Counted from the stretch's first letter, positions 1 through 6,366 are shown. The stretch: DNA of 16,673 nucleotides from Candidatus Saccharimonadota bacterium (GCA_030536095.1 JAUNQQ010000006.1:4684-21356); one strand, 5' to 3'. A program made the numbers and translations. Notes: generated by a model from the sequence alone, not told the origin.

Positions 1-2
1 TA

Positions 3-31
3 ATTATATCACCCATATAAATTATTGTCAA
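3..31 (-). promoter_or_regulatory. Consensus sigma70-type promoter firing off the left edge
   Basis: On the minus strand TTGACA (26-31) and TATAAT (3-8) are separated by exactly 17 bp, a full consensus match in both boxes. Transcription would start just outside the window and run leftwards, so the gene it serves is not visible. A perfect promoter of this kind is typical of a highly expressed gene or a stable RNA; that is inference. Confidence 0.7.
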
Positions 32-106
32 GTATAAAACCACAAAATCCTTACAAAGAAAAACCTCCGCCACACCAACCAATCCCACCACAGACACTAG
101 CTCACT

Positions 107-343
107 CTACCAGCTCCCATCAAACCACTTATCTTTATTTTTCTCTTTCTTATTCTCGCGAATCATAAATCCAATCACTGCCACCAACGCCAAAATCGCC
201 ACCACTCCGCTTACTGTTGCCCAGTTCTCACTCACTTGCGCCGTCGCCACACCCGAAACCACCGGCTCTGCCGCTTTCACCACCGCCCCACTAAGACTTG
301 CCATTAAAACCGCCCCAGCCCCCATCAAAAAACCTTTTTTCAT
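107..343 (-). CDS. Small membrane protein with signal peptide and one C-terminal TM helix, unknown function
   Basis: I do not recognise a family. The 78-residue product has a signal-peptide-like start (residues 1-25, Lys-Lys, then a Gly/Ala/Leu-rich core ending VVKAA), a short Ser/Thr/Val-rich stretch (26-44), one hydrophobic helix (about 45-62) and a highly charged Lys/Glu/Asn tail (63-75). This predicts a tiny mature protein with its N-terminus outside and a basic tail in the cytoplasm. The start is supported by AAAGGA 8 nt upstream of ATG and by a good promoter at 393-420. It stands alone between the left-edge promoter and the divergent groESL operon. It lacks the GD-x-x-K loop and second TM of the T4SS pilins in this window, so I do not group it with them, though a minimal envelope or secretion accessory role is possible. 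Confidence 0.75.
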   Translation of the reverse strand: MKKGFLMGAGAVLMASLSGAVVKAAEPVVSGVATAQVSENWATVSGVVAILALVAVIGFMIRENKKEKNKDKWFDGSW

Positions 344-392
344 CTTTATTTTCCTTTAAAAAATTTTTATTTTTATGACCTTATCTACCTCT

Positions 393-420
393 ATTATAAT
401 AATCATAACAATTTTGTCAA
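393..420 (-). promoter_or_regulatory. Promoter of the 78-aa membrane protein gene
   Basis: Minus strand TTGACA (415-420), 16-bp spacer, TATAAT (393-398). The leader is about 45 nt. It carries TATAATAGAGGTA and then AAGGTCATAA (373-382), a pair of motifs repeated in the leader of the secreted protein gene that starts at 5545; see the finding on the leader motif. Confidence 0.75.
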
Positions 421-456
421 CCCCATTTCCCGTAAACACAAAATATCTTTTCAATT

Positions 457-483
457 TTAGCACTCCGCTCTTGACTCTGCTAA
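457..483 (+). promoter_or_regulatory. CIRCE operator (HrcA binding site) of groESL
   Basis: The left half TTAGCACTC (457-465) matches the CIRCE consensus 9/9. After exactly 9 bp the right half CTCTGCTAA (475-483) matches 6/9 of GAGTGCTAA, giving 15/18 overall with the canonical spacing. The operator overlaps the -35 box (471-476), so HrcA bound here would block RNA polymerase. CIRCE/HrcA control of groESL is well established in bacteria; hrcA itself is not in this window. Confidence 0.85.
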
Positions 484-498
484 TTTTTGTGCTACAAT
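471..498 (+). promoter_or_regulatory. groESL promoter
   Basis: TTGACT (471-476), 16-bp spacer, TACAAT (493-498) with an extended -10 TG (490-491). The predicted start is near 505, leaving a leader of about 25 nt before groES. The -35 box lies inside the CIRCE operator. Confidence 0.8.
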
Positions 499-528
499 AG
501 ATACTGTAATCATAAAAGGAGAAAAAAT

Positions 529-786
529 ATGGCCTTGAAACCACTTTTTGCGAACATTGTCGCAAAGAAAGAAACGCCAAAAGAAAAAACCGCCTCTGGT
601 ATTTATCTCGCTGGCGCCGCAAAAGAAAAATCCGCCTATGCCGTCGTTGAAGCTGTTGGCCCTGACGTAAAATCCGTAAAAAAGGGTGACAAAATCGTCT
701 ATAAAGAATACTCAACCACCGACGTAAAAATCGACTCCGACGAATTTTTAATCATTAAAGAAGAAGATGTCCTCGCGACTCTCTAA
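529..786 (+). CDS. groES: GroES co-chaperonin (Hsp10)
   Basis: Heptameric lid of the GroEL chaperonin, cytoplasmic. The 85-residue product starts MALKPLFANIV, the usual beta-barrel start, has the mobile loop ending in the hydrophobic tripeptide Ile-Tyr-Leu (ASGIYLAG, matching the GGIVL contact of E. coli GroES), and ends with the IKEEDVLATL strand. The ATG at 529 is chosen over an in-frame upstream start because AAAGGAG precedes it at proper spacing and the upstream residues would lie in the promoter region. It is shorter than the usual 94-100 residues: the roof hairpin and following linker are trimmed between VVEAVGPDV and VKKGD. It is followed after 24 nt by groEL, forming one CIRCE-controlled operon. 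Confidence 0.96.
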   Translation: MALKPLFANIVAKKETPKEKTASGIYLAGAAKEKSAYAVVEAVGPDVKSVKKGDKIVYKEYSTTDVKIDSDEFLIIKEEDVLATL

Positions 787-810
787 TACTTAAAGAAAGG
801 ATATTAAAAT

Positions 811-2430
811 ATGGCAAAAAAAATCTACTACGAATCAGATGCTCGCGAAAAAGTCTTGAGCGGCGCAAAACAACTCTATGATGCCGTAAAAGTTACTTAT
901 GGTCCAAAAGGGAAAAACGTCGTTATTGAAAAATCCTACGGCGCCCCAACTATTACTCATGACGGTGTCACGGTCGCCGAAGCAGTTGATCTTGAAAATA
1001 AAGAAGAAAACCTCGGTGAACGCGTCGGCGCTCAGCTAATTAAGTCTGCTGCTCAGAAACTCAACAAGGTCGCTGGTGACGGCACGACTACCGTTACCGT
1101 CCTAACTTATCATATTATGAACGAAGCCAATAAGCTCATCGCCGCCGGAGTTTCTCCCATGGATCTCCGCAAGGGAATTGAGCGCGCTGGCGAAGAAATA
1201 GTTGCTGAAATCGATAAGAATGCTGAAAAAATCGCTGGCGACGACAAAAAGGTTGCCGAAGTTGCCACCATTTCCGCCGGAGATGCCGAAATTGGCGAAC
1301 TAATCGCCGAAGTCATCAGTAAAATCGGCAAAGACGGAATTGTCACCGTCGAAGCTGGCCAGGGTCTCGAAATGGAACGCGAAATTGTCGAAGGTTTCTC
1401 CTACGACAAGGGTTACTCTTCTCCGTTTTTCATTACCGACACTAATCGCCAGGAAGCTATTTTCGAAAAACCGAGCATTCTCATTACCGACCAAAAGATT
1501 TCCACCGCTAATGAAATTCTCCCGCTTCTCGAAAAATATGCTCAGGCCGGAAAGAAAGACCTAGTCATTATCGCCGAAGAAGTCGAGGGTGAAGCACTCT
1601 CTCTTCTCGTTCTCAATAAACTAAAGGGCGCCTTTAATTCGCTCGTTCTAAAAGCCCCGTCCTTCGGTGATCGTCGAAAAGAAATTATGGAAGACATTGC
1701 CATTCTTACCGACGCAACCGTTGTATCTGAGGATAAAGGCTTGAAGCTAGAAGAAATCGGACTTGAAGTCTTAGGAAGTGCTCAAAAAATCATCGCGACA
1801 AAAGATGAAACAACTATTATTAAAGGTGCCGGCGCTAAGTCAGAAGTCGAAGATCGAATCGCTCTAATTCATTCTCAATCCGAAATCGCCTCTTCCGACT
1901 ATGATAAAAAAGAACTCGATAAGCGCGCTGCCGCTCTCGAAGGAAAAGTTGCCGTTATAAAAGTCGGTGGCGCTACGGAAACAGAGATTGATGAAAAGAA
2001 ATTCCGCGTTGATGACGCCGTTGCCGCAACAAAGGCCGCTCTTTCCGAAGGTATCGTCTCTGGCGGTGGCGTAACTCTCGTCGCCCTCGCCGATAAGATT
2101 AAGGACGACAATGCTGGCGCAACCATCGTTAAAAGAGCGCTAAAGATGCCTTTTGTAAATATTATGGAAAATGCTGGCCTGAATGCTCAGGCGCTCCTCG
2201 CCGAAGTCGAAAGTGCCAAAAGCGGACAGGGAATTGACGTTATGAACCCGGACAAAGGTCTAATCGACCTGAAAAAAGCCGGTGTCATCGACCCAGCCCG
2301 CGTTACTCGCGAAGCTGTCCAAAACGCAATTTCTATCGCCGCAACCGCTATCACCATGGGTGCACTTATTGTCGATATCCCAGAAGAAAAACCAGCTACT
2401 GGCGCTGGCGACATGGGCGGGATGTACTAA
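811..2430 (+). CDS. groEL: GroEL chaperonin (Hsp60)
   Basis: ATP-dependent group I chaperonin that folds proteins in the GroEL-GroES cage. The 539-residue length is normal. Visible landmarks are the nucleotide-binding TYGPKG segment (29-34), DGVTVA (51-56), the ATPase DGTTT motif (90-94), an intact apical domain, the VDDAVAATKAALSEG segment carrying the catalytic Asp in the second equatorial half, SGGG just after it, and a short GGMY tail instead of the longer GGM repeat of many proteobacteria. The ribosome binding site AAAGGA lies 9 nt before ATG. It follows groES and ends at a strong rho-independent terminator at 2443-2473. Confidence 0.99.
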   Translation: MAKKIYYESDAREKVLSGAKQLYDAVKVTYGPKGKNVVIEKSYGAPTITHDGVTVAEAVDLENKEENLGERVGAQLIKSAAQKLNKVAGDGTTTVTVLTYHIMNEANKLIAAGVSPMDLRKGIERAGEEIVAEIDKNAEKIAGDDKKVAEVATISAGDAEIGELIAEVISKIGKDGIVTVEAGQGLEMEREIVEGFSYDKGYSSPFFITDTNRQEAIFEKPSILITDQKISTANEILPLLEKYAQAGKKDLVIIAEEVEGEALSLLVLNKLKGAFNSLVLKAPSFGDRRKEIMEDIAILTDATVVSEDKGLKLEEIGLEVLGSAQKIIATKDETTIIKGAGAKSEVEDRIALIHSQSEIASSDYDKKELDKRAAALEGKVAVIKVGGATETEIDEKKFRVDDAVAATKAALSEGIVSGGGVTLVALADKIKDDNAGATIVKRALKMPFVNIMENAGLNAQALLAEVESAKSGQGIDVMNPDKGLIDLKKAGVIDPARVTREAVQNAISIAATAITMGALIVDIPEEKPATGAGDMGGMY

Positions 2431-2442
2431 CCGCATTCGACA

Positions 2443-2473
2443 AAAGAGACTGCTTCGCGGCAGTCTCTTTTTA
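2443..2473 (+). terminator. Rho-independent terminator of groESL
   Basis: Perfect 11-bp stem, AAAGAGACTGC (2443-2453) with GCAGTCTCTTT (2460-2470), loop TTCGCG, running into a T tract. It starts 13 nt after the groEL stop. Confidence 0.95.
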
Positions 2474-2486
2474 ATGTAACGCCTAT

Positions 2487-2513
2487 TAAAAGAAAGCCGC
2501 TATCGCGACTTTC
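2487..2513 (-). terminator. Probable terminator of the Ala/Pro-rich protein gene
   Basis: On the minus strand GAAAGTCGC, loop GATA, GCGGCTTTC (one mismatched pair) is followed directly by TTTT. It lies about 85 nt past the stop of the gene at 2599-3186 and faces the groESL terminator. Confidence 0.6.
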
Positions 2514-2598
2514 ACCGAAAAGTGTTTTCAAAATTTCTTAAAAGACATTATATGACCCAAATCCCCCATAATCACCCCAAGAACAAGAAAATTACATC

Positions 2599-3186
2599 CT
2601 ATTTTCCATCAATAATCCTAATCGCAGAAAGCAACGCTCGAGCCTTCTCCTTTTCATCCGGAATCTCCTTCGCCGCTGCAACCATCCCCGAAATTACCGC
2701 TTGATCCCTATTCCCACCAGTCGCCACTTCCTCATAAATTCCAAACTTTTCGCTCGCGTCCAACTCAGCCTGTCCCAAAACCGGCAACAGCGCCTCGATT
2801 GCCTCTTTTCTTACACTCTGAAAATCCCCGCCAACTTCCGGTGTTGCAGTGGCAACAGCTTCCGGCATCGAAGCCGCAGCACTAACTTCAGTCGGCGCAG
2901 CAACACTCTCGGGCGCACTCGCATTCACCGCAACCGGCACCGCCATACCCCCCATCCCCGTCGTTCCTTCTGGACTCATACCCACATTTGAAATCGCCTG
3001 ATTTATGCTTGCCGAAACGCTATCCTCCATGCTCCCAATCCCAACATTCGCCGGCGCTGATCCAGCTTCATCCACTGGCGCCGCATCAACCACATTTTCA
3101 GCCGCCCCACCCGGCGCCCCAACCGCTACATCCACACTCTCCCCCGTTTTATTGCTAATCTGATCTATAGCCTTTTGTAAATCCAT
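2599..3186 (-). CDS. Ala/Pro/Val-rich protein with a conserved-looking C-terminal helical domain, unknown function
   Basis: I cannot name a function. The 195-residue product has three parts: an amphipathic N-terminal segment (1-18, MDLQKAIDQISNK), a long low-complexity linker rich in Ala, Val, Pro, Gly and Ser (about 20-120), and a compact helical domain (122-195) with an ALLPVL helix, an EKFGIYEEV helix, and IPDEKEKARALL near the end. From memory this C-terminal pattern (ALLP, then a Phe-containing helix, then DE-x-x-x-A-x-ALL) resembles short hypothetical proteins common in Saccharibacteria and other CPR; that is recall, not a search. There is no signal peptide or TM helix, so it is probably cytoplasmic. 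Its own promoter lies at 3241-3269, and AGGTCA precedes the start. It follows a T4SS pilin gene after 107 bp. Confidence 0.85.
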   Translation of the reverse strand: MDLQKAIDQISNKTGESVDVAVGAPGGAAENVVDAAPVDEAGSAPANVGIGSMEDSVSASINQAISNVGMSPEGTTGMGGMAVPVAVNASAPESVAAPTEVSAAASMPEAVATATPEVGGDFQSVRKEAIEALLPVLGQAELDASEKFGIYEEVATGGNRDQAVISGMVAAAKEIPDEKEKARALLSAIRIIDGK

Positions 3187-3240
3187 ATCACTGACCTATC
3201 ATGATCATTATGACCACCCTATTAACTAATAACTACTTTA

Positions 3241-3269
3241 ATTTTACCATAACCATTATCTCACTGCAA
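3241..3269 (-). promoter_or_regulatory. Promoter of the Ala/Pro-rich protein gene
   Basis: Minus strand TTGCAG (3264-3269), 17-bp spacer, TAAAAT (3241-3246), with an extended -10 TGG directly before the -10 box. The leader of about 45 nt contains GGTCATAA and, as the likely ribosome binding site, AGGTCA. Confidence 0.65.
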
Positions 3270-3293
3270 GACTTTTTTCTAATTATTTCTAAG

Positions 3294-3692
3294 CTAGAAA
3301 ACATTGCTCAATACAAAATTCACTATCGCATACGCAAACAACGTAATCACCATCCCGATTATCCCCCACATCATCACCGTCTTCCCCTTCTTCACCTTCC
3401 CCGCATCTCCTGCCGACGTTGTAATCATATACCCCGCCGCAACCACTGCCGCCAAAGCCGCCAATCCCGCCACCGGTACTAAGAAATTAATCACATCCTT
3501 CGCCAACCTCAACGTTTCACTCTCTCCTGAAGTACTCGCCTTGCTTACATTACATTCCGCCAGCGATTCTACATTGTCTCCTGATCGAACCGAGTCCGAC
3601 GGACATCTTATCGCCCCCACATTTCCGCTAAAACATATTCCACTAAAAATCACCAATCCCGCCACCAAAACAATTTCTTTTATCTTCTTCAT
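3294..3692 (-). CDS. T4SS pilin-like protein (TrbC/VirB2-like, PF18895 type), paralogue 1
   Basis: Predicted small inner-membrane pilin-like subunit of a CPR type IV secretion or pilus-like apparatus. The 132 residues show a signal peptide (1-27, ending GNVGA), a mature outer segment with two cysteines (C30, C47) that could form a disulfide, TM1 (about 68-91), a short loop with SAGDAGKVKKGK (93-104) and TM2 (about 106-128, GIIGMVITLFAYAIVNFV). The two-helix hairpin with a basic loop is the VirB2/TrbC arrangement, and the GD-x-x-KV-x-x-x-K loop is shared with four or five other proteins in this window. The ATG is only 6 nt downstream of a TATAAT box, suggesting a leaderless mRNA. Function is inferred from family architecture only. 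Confidence 0.88.
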   Translation of the reverse strand: MKKIKEIVLVAGLVIFSGICFSGNVGAIRCPSDSVRSGDNVESLAECNVSKASTSGESETLRLAKDVINFLVPVAGLAALAAVVAAGYMITTSAGDAGKVKKGKTVMMWGIIGMVITLFAYAIVNFVLSNVF

Positions 3693-3698
3693 ATCCTC

Positions 3699-3704
3699 AT
3701 TATA
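3699..3704 (-). promoter_or_regulatory. Extended -10 promoter, leaderless start for pilin paralogue 1
   Basis: Minus strand TGG-TATAAT, an extended -10, without a clear -35 box. Only GAGGAT separates the -10 from the ATG at 3692, so the transcript is predicted to begin at or beside the start codon. Confidence 0.6.
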
Positions 3705-3718
3705 CCATATTTCCCAAC

Positions 3719-3742
3719 AAAAAATCCCCCGCCGCAGCGGGG
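3719..3742 (-). terminator. Rho-independent terminator of pilin paralogue 2
   Basis: Minus strand CCCCGC, loop TGCG, GCGGGG followed by GATTTTTT. It lies 17 nt past the stop of the gene ending at 3759 and separates that gene from the next pilin promoter. Confidence 0.88.
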
Positions 3743-3758
3743 AATTATACTTATGATA

Positions 3759-4142
3759 TTATAAGATTACGCCCGACTGATTAAATACATTACTCAACAC
3801 AAAATTCACAATCGCATACGCCATCAAAGCAATAATCAAACCAATAATACCATACATAATTGTATTCTTCGCATTCTTCACTTTACCAGCATCACCCACC
3901 GAAGTCGCATACTGATAACCGCCAATGATAATCATAATTACTGCAATAATACCAATCACTGCTACGGCAACATTAATAATATTCTTGACAACAGTCATTG
4001 GGTCTTCATTTGTCGGAAAACTCGAAGAAGTCTGATCAACAAGACTCCTATAATCCGCTGATACATTCGCTCCGCCAACTAACGCCCCACCAATCGTCGC
4101 TAACGCCCCGACTTTACTTTTAACCTTTGCTGATATACTCAT
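3759..4142 (-). CDS. T4SS pilin-like protein (TrbC/VirB2-like), paralogue 2
   Basis: Predicted two-helix pilin subunit of the same family as its neighbour. I choose the ATG at 4142 (127 residues) over an in-frame ATG at 4157: the latter would lie only about 8 nt after the predicted transcription start, whereas GAGG sits 9 nt before the 4142 ATG. From this start there is a signal peptide (1-29, ending GANVSA), a short polar outer part, TM1 (about 55-75), the loop SVGDAGKVKNAKNT (81-94) and TM2 (about 96-118, YGIIGLIIALMAYAIVNFV). Unlike paralogue 1 it has no cysteines. The TM2 ends NFVLSNVF in both proteins, so these two are the closest pair. It has its own promoter and terminator, so it is a single-gene unit. 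Confidence 0.88.
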   Translation of the reverse strand: MSISAKVKSKVGALATIGGALVGGANVSADYRSLVDQTSSSFPTNEDPMTVVKNIINVAVAVIGIIAVIMIIIGGYQYATSVGDAGKVKNAKNTIMYGIIGLIIALMAYAIVNFVLSNVFNQSGVIL

Positions 4143-4171
4143 TTTCTTTGACCTCATTGTTAATTACCCCC

Positions 4172-4200
4172 ATTATATCACGCTTATTTTATTTTTTCAA
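4172..4200 (-). promoter_or_regulatory. Promoter of pilin paralogue 2
   Basis: Minus strand TTGAAA (4195-4200), 17-bp spacer, TATAAT (4172-4177). The expected transcription start near 4165 supports translation from 4142 rather than 4157. Confidence 0.75.
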
Positions 4201-4302
4201 CCACTTTTTTTACCTTTTTTTCATTTTCCCCAAGCCCACCATATCATACATATCCGCAAAACCGATTTCTAAGGATAGAGTCCCAAAATAGACTAAATAT
4301 CC

Positions 4303-4320
4303 CGCGCCATCCATGGCGCG
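4303..4320. repeat. GC-rich palindromic hairpin
   Basis: CGCGCCAT-CC-ATGGCGCG, a perfect inverted repeat with 8-bp arms. It is the first of three adjacent hairpins in the gene-free stretch 4201-4425 between a pilin promoter and the stop of the two-TM protein gene. It lacks an immediate T tract on either strand, though a T7 run begins 10 nt after it on the plus strand. Confidence 0.6.
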
Positions 4321-4328
4321 TCGAAAAC

Positions 4329-4361
4329 AATTTTTTTACTAGCTCCGCCAGTAAAAAAATT
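4329..4361. repeat. AT-rich inverted repeat
   Basis: AATTTTTTTACT and AGTAAAAAAATT form a perfect 12-bp stem around the 9-nt loop AGCTCCGCC. T/A tracts occur in both arms, so it could act in termination on either strand as the second of three adjacent hairpins. Confidence 0.6.
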
Positions 4362-4381
4362 ATACTCTTTCTCTTTTCGTT

Positions 4382-4414
4382 GGGGCTTTTCTCTTTTCCA
4401 AAGAAAAAAGCCCC
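4382..4414. terminator. Long hairpin after the two-TM protein gene, possible terminator
   Basis: GGGGCTTTTCTCTTT and AAAGAAAAAAGCCCC pair over 15 positions with one mismatch and a 3-nt loop, 12 nt past the stop of the minus-strand gene ending at 4426. An alternative outer pairing exists between CGTTGGGG (4378-4385) and CCCCAACG (4416-4423). No U tract follows on the minus strand, so it is an atypical terminator or an mRNA 3'-end stabiliser. Confidence 0.5.
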
Positions 4415-4425
4415 ACCCCAACGCT

Positions 4426-4884
4426 TCAGATCCGTAAAAAATTAACTATCTTATCCACTAAATCCACCCTCACTTCTTCCATCGGCAACCTCGCCCCAAA
4501 GGCGTCCACAATCTCCTCTCCCTTTTCCTCTGGAAAATACACCACTACTCTCCCTCCAAACCTCTTCACTGGCGTAAGTACAATCGCAAAATGCCCCCCA
4601 TCTCGCATTACTCCAAACGCCCGATAATCCGAAAACATATACCTCTTTTCCCCCTCTGTTAAACCCTTAGAATCCAGCTTATATTTCATCTTTCTCGCCG
4701 GCCTAACCGACATCACAATCAGCGCCAAAACACTTACTGCCACCACTGCAATAAACGTCCACTGCTTCATCCATATCGCCAGACCAATCAGCGCCAACCC
4801 AACAGCTACCAACCCAACATACCACCCCGCCTTCCTATCCCGCACAACATACTCTTCCGCTTCCCACTTAATCACCTGCGCCAT
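4426..4884 (-). CDS. Two-TM membrane protein with a soluble C-terminal domain, unknown function
   Basis: I do not recognise a named family. The 152-residue protein starts with a charged segment containing WEAEEYV (7-13), has two closely spaced TM helices (about 21-39 and 43-60) and then a soluble domain (61-152) with a basic start (RPARKMKYKL), alternating strand-like segments such as FAIVLTP and GRVVVYF, and a C-terminal helix. The topology (two TMs plus a beta-rich cytoplasmic domain) recalls bacterial PH-like membrane proteins, but this is only a shape comparison. The start is supported by GGGGGAG 5 nt before ATG. It follows the secreted protein gene after 16 bp on the same strand with no promoter between, so the two are probably co-transcribed. 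Confidence 0.85.
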   Translation of the reverse strand: MAQVIKWEAEEYVVRDRKAGWYVGLVAVGLALIGLAIWMKQWTFIAVVAVSVLALIVMSVRPARKMKYKLDSKGLTEGEKRYMFSDYRAFGVMRDGGHFAIVLTPVKRFGGRVVVYFPEEKGEEIVDAFGARLPMEEVRVDLVDKIVNFLRI

Positions 4885-4900
4885 CCTAACTCCCCCAATT

Positions 4901-5545
4901 TTAAATACTATTCGTTACAGCCGTAAACTTTACCGTATTAGTATATGTTCCAGACTCAACCTCTGACCCAACCTTTGTACCAAATGTCACATCTGTCCGA
5001 TCACAAGCCAACCCCTTATCCGCCCCACATCCACTCGACCCTGTCCCAGTCGGTACATTCGTTCTCTTAATCTCAATCGGACTCGCCGTCAGCCCCTTAT
5101 AACTACTCCCATCCGTCGAAAATCCCCAACGTGTCGCACCATTTTGCATATCAGTCACAGACACCGTCCCAACAGCCGCCGCAATCACATTATTCTGATC
5201 CTTCACTAACCCAGTAACACCCTGAGTATTTGGCGAAATACTCAAATTGTATCCACTAGCATTATTCGTCGCCACCCCAACATAAATCGGACTCGTCACC
5301 CAACTCTCCGGCAAAGCCGACATACTCACCTCACTCGTCTGCTCTGTCATCCCCGAGTTACTATATATCCCCATCGAAATCACCGGATTAAGCGTCACTA
5401 CTACGTCCGACGTCGCACTCCCCGCCGTCTCTGCCATCGTTATCGGCGCCATCATCACCGCCCCACTCCCCACAATCAATGTACTCACCCCGCATATCCC
5501 TCGCCTAACCACCTTTTCCCAAAAATTATATTTTTCGTTTTTCAT
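4901..5545 (-). CDS. Secreted beta-rich surface protein, unknown function
   Basis: The 214-residue product has a long signal peptide (1-38: charged start, hydrophobic core 18-35, cleavage likely after ITMA) and a mature domain dominated by Ser, Thr, Gly and Val with alternating strand patterns. A GYNLSIS segment (98-104) and a final SGTYTNTVKFTAVTN segment (198-212) resemble the last strands of beta-sandwich surface domains of Gram-positive and CPR cell-wall proteins. Cysteines C173 and C181 flank a short loop and could form a disulfide outside the cell. No sortase motif or C-terminal TM is seen, so anchoring is unexplained. It has a good promoter (5573-5601) and AAGG 8 nt before ATG. The family assignment is weak; secretion is well supported. 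Confidence 0.86.
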   Translation of the reverse strand: MKNEKYNFWEKVVRRGICGVSTLIVGSGAVMMAPITMAETAGSATSDVVVTLNPVISMGIYSNSGMTEQTSEVSMSALPESWVTSPIYVGVATNNASGYNLSISPNTQGVTGLVKDQNNVIAAAVGTVSVTDMQNGATRWGFSTDGSSYKGLTASPIEIKRTNVPTGTGSSGCGADKGLACDRTDVTFGTKVGSEVESGTYTNTVKFTAVTNSI

Positions 5546-5572
5546 TGTTATGACCTTCTTTTTCTTACCTCT

Positions 5573-5601
5573 ATTATATACAGAAAAAAAATAAAAATCA
5601 A
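5573..5601 (-). promoter_or_regulatory. Promoter of the secreted protein operon
   Basis: Minus strand TTGATT (5596-5601), 17-bp spacer, TATAAT (5573-5578). The leader begins AGAGGTA and includes AAGGTCATAA (5548-5557), the same pair of motifs as in the leader of the 107-343 gene. It is back to back with the tRNA promoter. Confidence 0.75.
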
Positions 5602-5627
5602 CCCTATTTTTTTCTAAAAGAGTATGA

Positions 5628-5633
5628 TATAAT
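5628..5633 (+). promoter_or_regulatory. Extended -10 promoter of tRNA-Ser
   Basis: TG-A-TATAAT, an extended -10, ending 6 nt before the mature tRNA 5' end. There is no clear -35 box. Transcription would start at or very near the mature tRNA end, leaving almost no 5' leader for RNase P. Confidence 0.65.
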
Positions 5634-5639
5634 CACATA

Positions 5640-5732
5640 GGAGGGTTACCCAAGTGGCTGAAGGGGACGGTTTGCTAAATCGTTAGTATGGGGAGACCTG
5701 TAGCGGGAGTTCGAATCTCCCACCCTCCGCCA
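5640..5732 (+). tRNA. tRNA-Ser (anticodon GCU)
   Basis: Class II tRNA of 93 nt. The acceptor stem is GGAGGGT (5640-5646) with ACCCTCC (5722-5728), discriminator G, and an encoded CCA (5730-5732). The anticodon stem ACGGT/ATCGT closes the loop TTGCTAA with anticodon GCT at 5674-5676, which reads AGC and AGU. A long variable arm (TATGGG with CCTGTA) and a T loop TTCGAAT identify serine. It is followed after 25 nt by a pilin gene with no terminator between. Confidence 0.97.
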
Positions 5733-5757
5733 TTCTTTTATCGTATATAGGATTACC

Positions 5758-6234
5758 ATGAAAAACTATCTGTCATTTCTTACTAAACTATTCGTTAGTA
5801 TTTTTACTCTAACCTTTTTCATTTCCAGTCGCGCCTTAGCCTTCAATGTTTTTGACGGCGTCAGCGCCGCCCGAGCCGAAGGTGTTCCAGCTGAACTCGT
5901 CGGTGATACCGGCTTTATTACTCGCCTAACAACAATCCTTCTCGCCGGAATCGGCGTCGTTTCTGTTATCGTCCTAATCTATGGTGGCTTCCGCTACATC
6001 ATCTCTAGTGGCGACGCTAAAAAAGTCACCGATGCTAAAAACACCATCCTCTATGCCATCGTCGGCCTTATTATCGCCCTACTCTCCTATGCAATCATAA
6101 ATTTCGTCGTCTATGCCGTCACCGGCCAAACCAACTCCGACGCAATAGATAATATCCAAGAATCATCCCAAACCACCCCAACACCATCTCCCACTCCAAC
6201 CCCCACCGAAGATTGCTCGAACTGCACCGAATAA
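5758..6234 (+). CDS. T4SS pilin-like protein (TrbC/VirB2-like), paralogue 3, with Pro/Thr-rich tail
   Basis: The 158-residue product has a signal peptide (1-28, ending SSRALA), an amphipathic outer segment, TM1 (about 58-78), the family loop ISSGDAKKVTDAKNT (82-96) and TM2 (about 98-121, YAIVGLIIALLSYAIINFV). It is longer than its paralogues because of a C-terminal extension: a polar linker, a Pro-Thr-Ser repeat (140-150) and a final CSNC motif (153-156). With both TMs in hairpin orientation this tail would lie outside the cell, where the Pro/Thr segment could be glycosylated and the CSNC form a disulfide or crosslink; this is inference. AGGA lies 5-9 nt before the ATG. It is probably co-transcribed with tRNA-Ser. 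Confidence 0.88.
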   Translation: MKNYLSFLTKLFVSIFTLTFFISSRALAFNVFDGVSAARAEGVPAELVGDTGFITRLTTILLAGIGVVSVIVLIYGGFRYIISSGDAKKVTDAKNTILYAIVGLIIALLSYAIINFVVYAVTGQTNSDAIDNIQESSQTTPTPSPTPTPTEDCSNCTE

Positions 6235-6286
6235 CCCATCCCACCTCCTATTCTCCCTATTTCGTTAATACCGTTAGCGCCATTAG

Positions 6287-6321
6287 ATCACCCTGGTCGC
6301 ACAAAGTGCGACCAGGGTGAT
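6287..6321. terminator. Perfect 16-bp hairpin after the pilin gene, possible terminator
   Basis: ATCACCCTGGTCGCAC and its exact complement flank a 3-nt AAA loop. It begins 52 nt past the stop of the pilin gene ending at 6234. There is no long U tract on either side, so termination by RNA folding alone is uncertain; the perfect stem would at least protect 3' ends. Confidence 0.55.
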
Positions 6322-6366
6322 TTGATGCCACCATCTCTTTCGTAATCCATCTATCTCCCCTAGCTA

